Shown here: piece after piece, positions 17,728 to 26,471 of the stretch
Position numbering within the stretch: the first letter of the stretch is position 1
How the letters are laid out: each line of letters opens with the position of its first letter
Source: Tuwongella immobilis
GTDB taxonomy: Bacteria; Planctomycetota; Planctomycetia; Gemmatales; Gemmataceae
Length of the DNA: 64,000 nucleotides
Assembly: GCF_901538355.1 (NCBI RefSeq)
Contig: NZ_LR593887.1
Span: forward strand, 3,820,920 to 3,884,919
Reading direction: 5' to 3'
Translations under genes and position numbers: made by a program
Notes under the pieces: generated by a model
Seen by the model: the letters and a program-made list of their open reading frames with translations, nothing else
What the model was told of the DNA's origin: nothing
The model's database searches: none

Positions 17728-18411
17728 ATGGTATTTCGTATGATTCGCCGCTCGTTGATCGCAGGTGGAATGGCCTGCTTGCTGTTGGTGTCCCCCGCTT
17801 CCGCTCAAGACGTGAAGCCCGAAGCGGCCGCCGCTTCCTCCGCGACCCTCACCCTGGAAGCCGTCCCGGAAACGGAATGGGTTTCCCTGTTCAATGGCAA
17901 AGATATGACCGGCTGGAAGATCTCCAAGAAATCCGACCCCGCCATGAAGTGGGAAGTCAAAGACGGTCTGCTCGTCGGTTCGGGCAAAGCCGGAATGCTC
18001 TACAGCGAAAAGTCGTTTGAAAACTTCCACTTCAAAGTCGAAGCGAAGATTAACGATAAGGGCAACTCCGGTCAGTATTTCCGTTGCAGCGAAAACCCCG
18101 GCTTCCTGGATGGCTACGAAGCGCAAATCAATGCCACGCATCGCGATCCGATCAAGACCGGCTCGCTGTACAAGTTTGACAAGACCTACATTCTCAACAA
18201 CGCCCCGCACAAGCCCGACGAATTCTTCACGCAAGAAGTGATTGCCAACGGCAACCACATTCAAATCTTCGTCAACGGCAAGAAAGTGACCGACATTGTG
18301 GACGAAAAGGGCCAATTCAAGAAGGGCCACTTCGCCATTCAGCAGCACGATCCGGGCAGCATTATCACGATTCGCAAGATCGAAGTGAAAGAACTCCCGG
18401 CCAGCAAGTAA
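17728..18411 (+). CDS. Secreted DUF1080 (3-keto-disaccharide hydrolase-like) protein
   Basis: A 227-residue protein with signal peptide (about 1-26, cleavage after ASAQ) and one DUF1080 domain: WVSLFNGKDMTGWK (51-64), WEVKDGLLVGSG, NSGQYFRCSE, GYEAQINATH and a closing HFAIQQHDPGSIITIRKIEVKEL. The family has a concanavalin-like jelly-roll fold and some members hydrolyse 3-keto-glycosides. It is followed 39 bp later by a sugar-phosphate isomerase-like gene, a pairing that fits carbohydrate breakdown. Confidence 0.92.
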   Translation: MVFRMIRRSLIAGGMACLLLVSPASAQDVKPEAAAASSATLTLEAVPETEWVSLFNGKDMTGWKISKKSDPAMKWEVKDGLLVGSGKAGMLYSEKSFENFHFKVEAKINDKGNSGQYFRCSENPGFLDGYEAQINATHRDPIKTGSLYKFDKTYILNNAPHKPDEFFTQEVIANGNHIQIFVNGKKVTDIVDEKGQFKKGHFAIQQHDPGSIITIRKIEVKELPASK

Positions 18412-18450
18412 TCTTCCCCTTCAGATGATTGAGGATGGAGAGCCTCTCCC

Positions 18451-19620
18451 ATGGGATTTAAGCAAACGACCGCACACCGTTTCGGGAAACACTCGTACCA
18501 CCAAATCGGGCTGGTTCGAGGCCAATTCGGCAATGTCCCGTTCGCCGAATGGCTGAAGTTCCTGGAATCCTCCGGCTTCGACGGCTGGGAAGAAGCGAGC
18601 TGGGAACTCGACCTGCGCAAGTGCGATACCGATGCCGGCGCTGCCGCATACGCACAAGAACGTCTGACTTTGGCCAAGCAGCACAACTTGGAAATCTTCA
18701 CGGTGGCCACCCACCTCCAAGGCCAAGCCTTGGGCGATGAACCGAGCGCCAAGACGCTGCAATTCATTGGTGGCGACGCCGTCGAAGCCTACAAGGCATG
18801 GCGAGCCAGCGGCAAGACCCCGCCGCGCACCGATCCGTACTATGTTCCCGAAGAAGTGGGCAAACTGATCCACGAACAAGCCACCCGCGATCTGCAAGCG
18901 TGCGTGCGATTGGCACATCATCTGAGCAAGCTGCAAAATCGTCGCGTGGCACTTCCGGGATTCGTTGGATCGCCCGCCGGTTGCTGGAGCCACTGGTTCC
19001 TGTTCCCGCCCCTGCCCACCTCGATCGGCGGCTATGCCATCGAAGATGTCCGCAAGGTCAGTCTCGAACTGTTGGCAGAACGATTCGCCCCCGTGTTCGA
19101 CCTGTGCAAGCAACTGGGCGTGACCTACGATCTGGAATGCCACCCGTCCGAACGCGCCATGGGTGACATCGAATCGGCCCACGATTACCTCGAAGCGATG
19201 GACAAGGCCGGGTATGCCGAAGTGGTCGGGTTCAATCTCGACGGTTCGCATATGGAATGGCAAAACGTGTCGGTCATCGACTTCATCCGCGAATTCCCCG
19301 AACGCATCCACTGCGCCCACGTCAAGGGCGTTTGGGTCGCCAAGGAACACGTTCGCGCGGGTCGGCTCGGTGGCCATCGTCCGATGGGTCACTGGACCAA
19401 CGGTTGGAATTTCGTCACGGCTGGGACCGCCCGCGACGCCAATTCGTTGGAAGAAATTTTCATCGAACTCAACCGCATTGGTTATGACGGTGCGGTGAGC
19501 ATCGAATGGGAAGACAACGACGCCGAACAACATGCCGGTGCCCGCACCGCGCTGGCCAATTGCCATCGTGCGGATAATCCGCCCAGCGGCATGCGGCACG
19601 ATGAAATGCTGAAAGCGTAA
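18451..19620 (+). CDS. Sugar phosphate isomerase/epimerase-like TIM-barrel protein
   Basis: A 389-residue member of the xylose-isomerase-like/AP-endonuclease-2 TIM-barrel group. Metal-binding positions are suggested by EEASWELDL, DLECHPSE (Glu and His), NLDGSHMEWQ, HCAHVKGVW and the terminal SIEWEDNDAEQ. The substrate is unknown; relatives act on keto-sugars or inositol derivatives. No signal peptide, so it is cytoplasmic. It follows the DUF1080 gene on the same strand with a 39-bp gap and probably belongs to the same operon. Confidence 0.85.
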   Translation: MGFKQTTAHRFGKHSYHQIGLVRGQFGNVPFAEWLKFLESSGFDGWEEASWELDLRKCDTDAGAAAYAQERLTLAKQHNLEIFTVATHLQGQALGDEPSAKTLQFIGGDAVEAYKAWRASGKTPPRTDPYYVPEEVGKLIHEQATRDLQACVRLAHHLSKLQNRRVALPGFVGSPAGCWSHWFLFPPLPTSIGGYAIEDVRKVSLELLAERFAPVFDLCKQLGVTYDLECHPSERAMGDIESAHDYLEAMDKAGYAEVVGFNLDGSHMEWQNVSVIDFIREFPERIHCAHVKGVWVAKEHVRAGRLGGHRPMGHWTNGWNFVTAGTARDANSLEEIFIELNRIGYDGAVSIEWEDNDAEQHAGARTALANCHRADNPPSGMRHDEMLKA

Positions 19621-19647
19621 TCCCGCCTGAAGTTGCGATAACTCAAG

Positions 19648-19687
19648 TCGCCCGAATCCACGGTCGAAGTGCCGTCGATTCGGGCGA
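19648..19687. terminator. Bidirectional hairpin between convergent genes
   Basis: A perfect 11-bp outer stem (19648-19658 with 19677-19687) with an inner ACGG/CCGT pairing. It separates the isomerase-like gene (plus) from the amidohydrolase gene (minus), both of which end here. Confidence 0.72.
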
Positions 19688-19721
19688 TGCGCATTTCAAC
19701 AACCCATTCCAACTCACGGAA

Positions 19722-20681
19722 TCAGGCGATGCCGTACCAGGTGCGAGCATTCGTATCGAGCAATCGCTTCAGATCGGCGATCGGCTCCTTCGCAAGGATT
19801 TCCAGAACCGCCTTGTACCATTCCAGATAGGTGCCGCCGACCGTGCAAACCGGCCAATCGGAAGCGAAGATTGTCCGCTTTGGGCCGAAGGTGTGGTAGG
19901 TGTGCTGCACAATCGGCGCGAGGTCTTTCGGCGTCCATTCGCCCTTTTTGGCAGTGTACAGAATCCCGGACAGTTTCACGGCCACATTCGGGAGCTTGGC
20001 CAACTGCTCCATATTCTTCATCCAAGGCGAATTATCTGCCGCTTGAACATTCGGATTCCCACAGTGATCGAGAATCAAGCGTGTATCCGGGCAAGCCTTC
20101 GCCATTTCGATGACATTCGGCATATCCACTGCCCGAATGCACAGATCAAAAGTCAGGCCATTTTTGCCCAATTCGCGCACCCCGGCGATGAATTCCGGTT
20201 GCAGGCAGTACTTCGGCCCTTTCTCGGGAACGTGAATCACTTCCCGAATCCCCTTGATGGATGGGCTGCCCTTGAATTGCGCGGCGTACTTGGCGAAACC
20301 GGCATCGACCACATTGCCGCCAATGATTGCGGCAATGAACGGCGATTGTTTGCTCTCGACCAGTTTGGCGATGTAGTCGGCTTCCGCTTGCTTCTGTTCC
20401 TTGGCGACGTCCACTTCCATATACATGGATGCCTTCGTGGGCGTCCCGGCGATGGCGTCTCGGTAATTCTCTGGCGTAAAGTCTTTGGCAAACGGGGCAT
20501 CCGGCGTCAGCCAAGGGAGCTTGAACTGCTTCAAATTCCAAATATGCACATGGGCATCCAACACCGGCAGATCCGCGGGCGATTCTGCCAAGGCGCGGCC
20601 GGTCAGACTCGCCGCCGTCGCCCCCACTGCCAAGGCTGCCAGAAATTCACGTCGGGTCCGCATCGATTCCGGGGTCTGCAT
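19722..20681 (-). CDS. Amidohydrolase 2 family metal-dependent hydrolase, exported
   Basis: A 319-residue amidohydrolase of the TIM-barrel-fold COG3618 type, relatives of which hydrolyse lactones such as L-fuconolactone. Motifs: DAHVHIWN (H-x-H), the Glu/His-bearing GIREVIHVP, LILDHCGNP and IFASDWPVC. The N-terminus TRRREF-like (MRTRREFLAALAVGATAASL, residues 7-26) is a Tat-type signal, which is unusual for the family but common in planctomycetes. The ATG at 20681 is used; the upstream extension of the frame has no signal-like sequence. A sugar-lactonase role would fit the neighbouring carbohydrate genes but is inference. Confidence 0.86.
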   Translation of the reverse strand: MQTPESMRTRREFLAALAVGATAASLTGRALAESPADLPVLDAHVHIWNLKQFKLPWLTPDAPFAKDFTPENYRDAIAGTPTKASMYMEVDVAKEQKQAEADYIAKLVESKQSPFIAAIIGGNVVDAGFAKYAAQFKGSPSIKGIREVIHVPEKGPKYCLQPEFIAGVRELGKNGLTFDLCIRAVDMPNVIEMAKACPDTRLILDHCGNPNVQAADNSPWMKNMEQLAKLPNVAVKLSGILYTAKKGEWTPKDLAPIVQHTYHTFGPKRTIFASDWPVCTVGGTYLEWYKAVLEILAKEPIADLKRLLDTNARTWYGIA

Positions 20682-20772
20682 GGTGGTCTCTTTTCGACAA
20701 CAGAGCATTCCGAGAAATGGGCCAGTGGGGACAATGTACCCCATCCCACAGTCGATTGCACCAATCGATTCG

Positions 20773-22065
20773 CTACTTCGTTCCGGCATTTGGAATGCGA
20801 TTTCCAACCGCGGGCGAACTTGCCGGCTGCAACCGATCACGCAGGAATTTCGCCTTCATCGGTTCGCGTTTTTCGTAGTACTCCACCAGTCGTTCGAGCG
20901 TCGGCCGATGATTGGGCTCAAGCGGCAGCACACTTTCCCACCAGCGAATCGCCTCCACAGTGAAGTGGTTGCGCATCATCAACAATCCCGCCTGATACCG
21001 ATATTCCGCCACATTGGGCTGTTCCCAGATTTGCCGCGTGACCTTCGCCAACTCGACCTGATCCGCCTCGGCCTGTTTGAATTGCTCGCGCACCGTGGCG
21101 GCTTCGGTCCCCTGGCCGGAATTCTCCAACGCGACAGCGAGATTGATGAGCATGCGATTCTCATACGGCGGATTCGCCACCGCTTTGCGGAATGCCGTCA
21201 CCGCCTCCGCGAATCGGGTCTGATCCATCGCAAGATAGCCTTGTGCGGAATAGATTTCGGCATCATTGGGATACTGCGCTTCCAAAGTCGCCAGGATCGA
21301 TTCCGCTTCGCCCCAGCGCTGCTGCAACCGAGCGCATTCGGCCATTCCCAAACGAGCTTGCCGATCGTTCGGATCGCGCTGCATCAACCATTGGAAGTGG
21401 GGCAGCGCTTGCTCGGCGGCATTCGCTCGCAGGTGCGCTCGGGCGACCGCTCGGCGAATCGGAAGCTGACTGCCATCCAATTCAACCGCTTTGACGAACG
21501 CCACCCGTGCTTCGGCAAAATGGCGAATTTTTTCCCGACAATTGCCCAGCAAAAACCAGGCCGTCGGATTCGTCGGTTCCTTTTCGGTCCAAAGTTCCGC
21601 CAAGGGTGTGGCCTGCTCCATTTGATAATTCTGCAAATATGCGGGGCCTAATACTTCGATGATCCGGAGCGTCTCGGGATGATTCTGGTCGATGCTATCG
21701 TGCAGATATTTGAAGTAACTGCTCCCGCGTCCTTGTTGAACGGCAAGCAAGGCTTTTTCCAAGGCGATGGCTTCGGGCACCCAGCCGAGTTGTTCTGCGC
21801 GAATCAGCCAGCGTTGTGCTCGGGTGAAATCACCGGCTCGTCGAGCAATGCGGGCTGCGGTGGCAAAACTCTCCCCGCTTCCGCTCCAGGTGGTTAAACA
21901 CGGTTCGATTTCGGATAACGCGGTTTCGAATTGGCGTTGCTCCTCGGCGGCGATGGCAGCCCGATAATGTTGCCCGGCGGAGACTTCGCTCCCGATTCGC
22001 TGACCGGCGAATCCCACCCCCACCAGCAACAGCCCACCGAAAACGATCTGTTTCAGCCGTCGCAT
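20773..22065 (-). CDS. Membrane-anchored TPR protein
   Basis: A 430-residue protein with an N-terminal hydrophobic segment (about 5-22) and tetratricopeptide repeats through most of its length (for example AIALEKALLAVQQGRG, NPTAWFLLGNCREKIRHFAEARVAFVKAVEL, NDAEIYSAQGYLAMDQTRFAEAVTAFRKAV, EYRYQAGLLMMRN). The start at 22065 follows GAGGAG. Function unknown; a periplasmic or envelope scaffold is likely. It is divergent from the DUF1559 cluster, whose last gene encodes a similar TPR protein. Confidence 0.85.
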   Translation of the reverse strand: MRRLKQIVFGGLLLVGVGFAGQRIGSEVSAGQHYRAAIAAEEQRQFETALSEIEPCLTTWSGSGESFATAARIARRAGDFTRAQRWLIRAEQLGWVPEAIALEKALLAVQQGRGSSYFKYLHDSIDQNHPETLRIIEVLGPAYLQNYQMEQATPLAELWTEKEPTNPTAWFLLGNCREKIRHFAEARVAFVKAVELDGSQLPIRRAVARAHLRANAAEQALPHFQWLMQRDPNDRQARLGMAECARLQQRWGEAESILATLEAQYPNDAEIYSAQGYLAMDQTRFAEAVTAFRKAVANPPYENRMLINLAVALENSGQGTEAATVREQFKQAEADQVELAKVTRQIWEQPNVAEYRYQAGLLMMRNHFTVEAIRWWESVLPLEPNHRPTLERLVEYYEKREPMKAKFLRDRLQPASSPAVGNRIPNAGTK

Positions 22066-22441
22066 GATGTGCGACTCCTCGGACGCTCTGGCTCGTTGAT
22101 TCCACACAAAACAGCCATCATACCGCTCATCCCACTGGGATGGGAACAATTCTCCGCGTCAAGTTCCACCATCCACCACACAACAAACAATCCAAAAAGT
22201 CACTCTTCTAGTGAAGAACCAGACGAATTCCCAAGATTCGATCCCAAATTTGGAAAAAAATGGCAGCCCGATGAGAAAATCGCGTGTATTTTTTTGTCGA
22301 CAGCGGTTACAGTGCGGGTAGGTTCGACCACTTCGTTTCATCATCCGTGAATTTGTTTCTCTTGTCTCGCATTCATATGCGACAACTTCACGGAAGAGGC
22401 GGGGTTCTCTCGGATCATTCATCATTTTCGAGGAGTTCGCC
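22066..22441. promoter_or_regulatory. 376-bp divergent upstream region
   Basis: This stretch separates the TPR gene (minus) from the DUF1559 genes (plus). It is more A/T-rich than its surroundings, with runs such as GGAAAAAAATGG and TATTTTTTTG near 22250-22300, as expected of a promoter region. A small palindrome, CGCAT-TCAT-ATGCG, lies near 22368-22381. No open frame is convincing. Confidence 0.5.
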
Positions 22442-23407
22442 GTGTTTCGAGTCTCTCCCATGTGGCGGAAGGCACGCGCCTTCACGCTCATCGAGCTCTT
22501 GGTGGTGATCGCCATCATCGCCATTCTCATCGGGCTGCTCCTGCCCGCCGTTCAAAAGGTGCGCGAAGCCGCCGCACGCATGAAATGCCAAAACAACCTG
22601 AAACAATTCGGGTTGGCCTGCCACTCGTTCCATGATGCCACCGGGTTCTTCCCGCGCGGTGGTCGCTACGGTCCAACCGGTGACTGGAATGATGACAAGG
22701 GGAGCTGGCTCGTCTTCGTTCTGCCGTATGTGGAACAAGAAGGTCTGTTCCGATTGGTGCCGAATATCGACACCACGTTCAACCCGATCGGGGTTGCCCA
22801 AGGGAACGCCGCGTTCCTGACCGCTCGCCCGCCGATGTTCCGCTGCCCCAGCGACAGTTGGAACCTCAACTGGGGGATCTGTAACTATGTGGCAAGCCTT
22901 GGACCTCAATGTGCGGGTGGTGGTTGCGGAGCCGATCCGAACCAATTCTTGTGTAACACACTGCCTGGCATTCCTGGTTCTCCCGATCACGGGAACTCAA
23001 CGAACTCCTCCGATATTCGCGGGATGTTCAACCGAATCGGCGCTCAAATGAACATGGCTTCGGTCCAAGACGGTACCTCCAACACCATCATGTTGGGTGA
23101 AACCCTGCCCGAAACCCACGATCACTTCGGCGATAATAGCTGGGCACGATACAACGGCGGGAACTCGCACGTAACCACCCTGCCGGTCATCAACTACGAA
23201 ATCCGGACTCGCGAACGATGCAGCAGCGATCCGCTTCGCTCGGCTGGTAACTGGAACGTCTCGTGGGGCTTCCGCTCCCGGCACACCGGTGGCGCAAACT
23301 TCGTCTTCGCAGACGGTTCCGTCTCGTTCTTGTCTGCCAACATTGATCGAAACGTCTATCAATACCTCGGCGCTCGTGCCGATGGTCAACCCGTGAATCG
23401 TCCGTAA
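22442..23407 (+). CDS. DUF1559 prepilin-like protein, first tandem copy
   Basis: A 321-residue DUF1559 protein with a type IV prepilin-like N-terminus: positively charged leader RKARA, then [20 protein letters not shown] (about 13-32) with the conserved Glu five residues after the cleavage site. The C-terminal DUF1559 domain ends in the typical [17 protein letters not shown]. Such proteins are greatly expanded in planctomycetes and are thought to be pseudopilin-like surface components. The start is GTG, chosen because GAGGAG precedes it and the leader begins directly. It shares a 54-base identical stretch (22465-22518) with the next gene. Confidence 0.94.
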   Translation: MFRVSPMWRKARAFTLIELLVVIAIIAILIGLLLPAVQKVREAAARMKCQNNLKQFGLACHSFHDATGFFPRGGRYGPTGDWNDDKGSWLVFVLPYVEQEGLFRLVPNIDTTFNPIGVAQGNAAFLTARPPMFRCPSDSWNLNWGICNYVASLGPQCAGGGCGADPNQFLCNTLPGIPGSPDHGNSTNSSDIRGMFNRIGAQMNMASVQDGTSNTIMLGETLPETHDHFGDNSWARYNGGNSHVTTLPVINYEIRTRERCSSDPLRSAGNWNVSWGFRSRHTGGANFVFADGSVSFLSANIDRNVYQYLGARADGQPVNRP

Positions 23408-23661
23408 TCTGCGAATGCGAACTCCCAATTTCGCAGTCCATTCTCATGGATGCGAGATTGGGGGTTCCGAATGGCTCGAGTTGTGAAGAATCGGCAAAAA
23501 ATTCGTATCTTTTTGTGGAACGAACCGATACACTCCCAGAAGGTCCGATTCGACCTGCTTTCATCCGCATTTATTCCGAATCTTTTGTATCGCACAGTCT
23601 CGCTGCGACGCTCGGCGCGGATGAATCCATTTTGTCGTTCGCTTTGTCTGAAGGAGTAATC

Positions 23662-24627
23662 GTGTTCCGTCTCTCCCCAGTTTTGCGGAAGGCACGCGCC
23701 TTCACGCTCATCGAGCTCTTGGTGGTGATCGCCATCATTGCAATCCTCATCGGATTGTTGCTGCCCGCCGTGCAAAAGGTGCGTGAAGCCGCCGCCCGCA
23801 TGAAGTGCCAAAATAACCTCAAGCAATTTGGCCTCGCGTGCCATGCCTTCCATGACGCCAACGGTTCGTTTCCCAGGGGTGGTCGGATCGGACCGACCGG
23901 CGACTGGGGCGATGACAAGGGCACCTGGCTGGTCTATGTTCTGCCATACATCGAACAAGAAAACCTGTTCCGACTCGTGCCCAATATCGATACCACCTAC
24001 AACCCGTTAGGTGTGGCACGCGGGATTGCCGCCTTCACCACGGCTCGCCCGGCAGTGTTCCGTTGCCCCAGCGATAGTTGGAACCTCAACTGGGCGCTTT
24101 GCAACTACGTCGGAAGCCTGGGACCACAATGCTCCGACAGCGGTTGCAGTTACGATCCGTTCGCGTATTTGTGCAACTCGTTGCCCGGCATCCCGGCCAG
24201 TCCTTCGGCAGGTTCATCCTCGAACTCGTCCGAAATTCGCGGCATGTTCAGCCGACTCGGCGCGCAAATTAACATGGCAGCCGTCTCGGACGGGACTTCG
24301 AACACGATTCTCATCGGTGAAGGTCTGCCCGAAGAGCATGACCACTTCTCCGATAATTCGTGGAGCCATATCAATGGTGGTGCCTCGCACTTGACCACGC
24401 TGCCGCCTATCAATTACCGCACGCGTGACCGGACCGGCGCCTGCACCCCGACGACGACGACCAACCGCAACTGGAACATCGCCTGGGGCTTCAAGTCCCG
24501 CCATACTGGTGGCGCGAACTTTGTCTTCGTTGATGGCTCGGTGACGTTCCTGAGCGACAACATCGACCGCACCCTGTATCAATATCTGGGTGCCCGTGCA
24601 GACGGCCAAGTCGCCAATCGTCCGTAA
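23662..24627 (+). CDS. DUF1559 prepilin-like protein, second tandem copy
   Basis: A 321-residue paralogue of the gene at 22442-23407, equal in length and nearly identical in the N-terminal 60 residues, with more change in the C-terminal domain (for example [14 protein letters not shown] against [14 protein letters not shown]). GTG at 23662 follows AAGGAG; the frame is open upstream but has no ribosome site. The two copies arose by tandem duplication, then diverged in the exposed domain. Both should be processed by a prepilin peptidase not in this window. Confidence 0.93.
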   Translation: MFRLSPVLRKARAFTLIELLVVIAIIAILIGLLLPAVQKVREAAARMKCQNNLKQFGLACHAFHDANGSFPRGGRIGPTGDWGDDKGTWLVYVLPYIEQENLFRLVPNIDTTYNPLGVARGIAAFTTARPAVFRCPSDSWNLNWALCNYVGSLGPQCSDSGCSYDPFAYLCNSLPGIPASPSAGSSSNSSEIRGMFSRLGAQINMAAVSDGTSNTILIGEGLPEEHDHFSDNSWSHINGGASHLTTLPPINYRTRDRTGACTPTTTTNRNWNIAWGFKSRHTGGANFVFVDGSVTFLSDNIDRTLYQYLGARADGQVANRP

Positions 24628-24658
24628 GCGACCTTCGGCCCGGTGTCTCGATCGAACT

Positions 24659-24688
24659 CACTCGGAGGCGGGGTTCTGCCTCCGAGTG
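24659..24688 (+). terminator. Hairpin after the second DUF1559 gene
   Basis: A perfect 11-bp stem (24659-24669 with 24678-24688) with an eight-base loop, followed by the pyrimidine-rich TCCTCTCTGTCC. No strict T-run. It may attenuate rather than end transcription before the lipoprotein gene. Confidence 0.6.
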
Positions 24689-24728
24689 TCCTCTCTGTCC
24701 TTCGCGATCCCTTCAGGAGTGGTTGGAA

Positions 24729-25196
24729 ATGCGTTCGCTGCGTACCTGGCTCGGCTCATTGATGTTCATCGCTCTGTCGTTCACCCTGGTCGGTTGCGGC
24801 CCTGGCACCACCAAAGTTAACGGAAAAGTCACCCTCGATGGCCAACCCGTTGCTGGCGCCACAGTGACCTTCGTTGGTGATGGCCACTCGGGAACAGGGA
24901 CCGCCTTCACCAAGCCCGATGGCACGTTCGAAATGGTTTCCCCCGTGGATGCCAACGCCGGAATTCTGAACGGCAAATACAAGGTGCTCATCACCAAGAT
25001 CGATTCCAAGAATGCCGACAAGATTGCGGACCCGACGAGCAAAGATGCGATCAAGCAAATGATGGCTGCCGCCAAGGGTGGCTCGGCCGCTCCGAAGAAT
25101 CAACTGCCGACGCAGTATGCCAGCCCGGATAAGACCCCGTTGACCGTCGAAGTTCCCCCGGCCTCGATGCCGTTGGAATTGAAGCTCACCAAGTAA
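24729..25196 (+). CDS. Small lipoprotein with carboxypeptidase-regulatory-like domain
   Basis: A 155-residue lipoprotein: hydrophobic signal with lipobox TLVGC (Cys23), then an Ig-like segment TKVNGKVTLDGQPVAGATVTFVG and GTAFTKPDGTFEM, as in carboxypeptidase-regulatory or transthyretin-like domains. The C-terminal TPLTVEVPPASMPLELKL is typical of planctomycete companions of DUF1559 proteins. ATG 24729 stands nine bases after AGGAG; a TTG at 24723 is less likely. A similar lipoprotein accompanies the third DUF1559 gene at 38167-38619, so the two families probably work together. Confidence 0.85.
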   Translation: MRSLRTWLGSLMFIALSFTLVGCGPGTTKVNGKVTLDGQPVAGATVTFVGDGHSGTGTAFTKPDGTFEMVSPVDANAGILNGKYKVLITKIDSKNADKIADPTSKDAIKQMMAAAKGGSAAPKNQLPTQYASPDKTPLTVEVPPASMPLELKLTK

Positions 25197-25283
25197 TCCG
25201 ATCAGTCTGGCATTGATTCCGCACCGAGTCGCTCTTTGAGCGGCTCGGTTGCATTTTCTCCCGAGCATGCGCAGGTAGCTCTC

Positions 25284-26459
25284 ATGACTCGCCGCCATTT
25301 CCGATTGCTGATTCCGGTGTTCCTCGTCGCGATCTTGGGTGGGGTCGTTTGGTTCCAACTCCGTTCCCCATCTGCAGAAACAATCGCCGCTTGGGTCGAT
25401 CAAGCAGAAATCGCACTCTCGAATCAACAATGGAAAGAAAGCGAACGACTCGCACAACTCATCGCGGATTCCGGTGACCGCGAGGCGGCTCAACTGATCG
25501 CCGGCGAAACCGCCTATTTTGAAGGGAATCTCGAATCGGCCTTCCAGACACTGGGCCAAATCCCGCTTGAGAGCCGCTGGCGACCACGTGCCAGCCTCCT
25601 GGCCGGATACGCGGCATTTCGATTGCAGCAACCCTATCTCGCCGAACAACTTCTGACCGAAGCGATCGAATCGTATCCCAAAGAAGTGGATGCGTTCCGG
25701 GTGTTAAGCGTGATTCATTACGATCAAGGGAATCTGCGCGTTGCGATCGAAGATTTGCAGCAAGTCGCAACGCTTGCACCCGAAGATGCCCGCCCCTGGC
25801 GTCAACTCGGGCTGATCCACCGCGATTTCGAGCGATTCCCCGAAGCCGAGCAAGCCTACGCACAAGCCGTTCAGCGCAAACTTCCCCCGGTTTTGGAAGC
25901 CGAAGTCCGACAAGAATGGGCAGATGTTCTGGTCCGACTTGCACGGCATCCAGAAGCCGAAGCGATTTTGGATGCCATTCCGCCGGAAGTGCCCATGACC
26001 GCCGAGCGGATGACCACCGCGCTGGCGATTGCCCAAGTGACGCAATCGCCGGAACAACTCGATGCCCAACTCGCGCAAGCGGTCAAACAATTCCCACGAC
26101 ATGCACCCATTTTGCGTGCCAACGGTGTGCGAGCACTGCAACGCAACGATCCAGAATCCGCCGTGAAGTGGCTCAAAACTGCGACGCAAGTCGATCCATA
26201 TGACTATCGCAACTATTACGAACTAGCACAAGCATACCAACGGGCGAACAATGCAACCGCGGCGAAAGAAGCCGAGTCGGAAGTGAAGCGATTGCAAGCG
26301 TTGCTCACCCGATTGACCGAACTTTCGGAGGCCGCCATGGATCAGCCATGGGATGCGGCGGTGCGGCGAGAACTGGCCACGCTCTGCCGATCACTGGGCA
26401 AAATGGAGCTGGCCAAACAATGGGAAATCGCCGCAAGTCGTTGTGAGCAAGCCCGTTAA
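25284..26459 (+). CDS. Membrane-anchored TPR protein
   Basis: A 391-residue protein with an N-terminal membrane segment (about 7-25, LLIPVFLVAILGGVVWFQL) and about eight TPR-like helical pairs (EVDAFRVLSVIHYDQGNLRVAIEDLQQVATLAP is a clear one). The architecture resembles the TPR protein at 20773-22065. In planctomycetes such proteins often accompany ASPIC/UnbV proteins, and indeed one (26472-28271) converges on it with a 12-base gap. Function unknown. Confidence 0.83.
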   Translation: MTRRHFRLLIPVFLVAILGGVVWFQLRSPSAETIAAWVDQAEIALSNQQWKESERLAQLIADSGDREAAQLIAGETAYFEGNLESAFQTLGQIPLESRWRPRASLLAGYAAFRLQQPYLAEQLLTEAIESYPKEVDAFRVLSVIHYDQGNLRVAIEDLQQVATLAPEDARPWRQLGLIHRDFERFPEAEQAYAQAVQRKLPPVLEAEVRQEWADVLVRLARHPEAEAILDAIPPEVPMTAERMTTALAIAQVTQSPEQLDAQLAQAVKQFPRHAPILRANGVRALQRNDPESAVKWLKTATQVDPYDYRNYYELAQAYQRANNATAAKEAESEVKRLQALLTRLTELSEAAMDQPWDAAVRRELATLCRSLGKMELAKQWEIAASRCEQAR

Positions 26460-26471
26460 GCGTGCTCGCGT

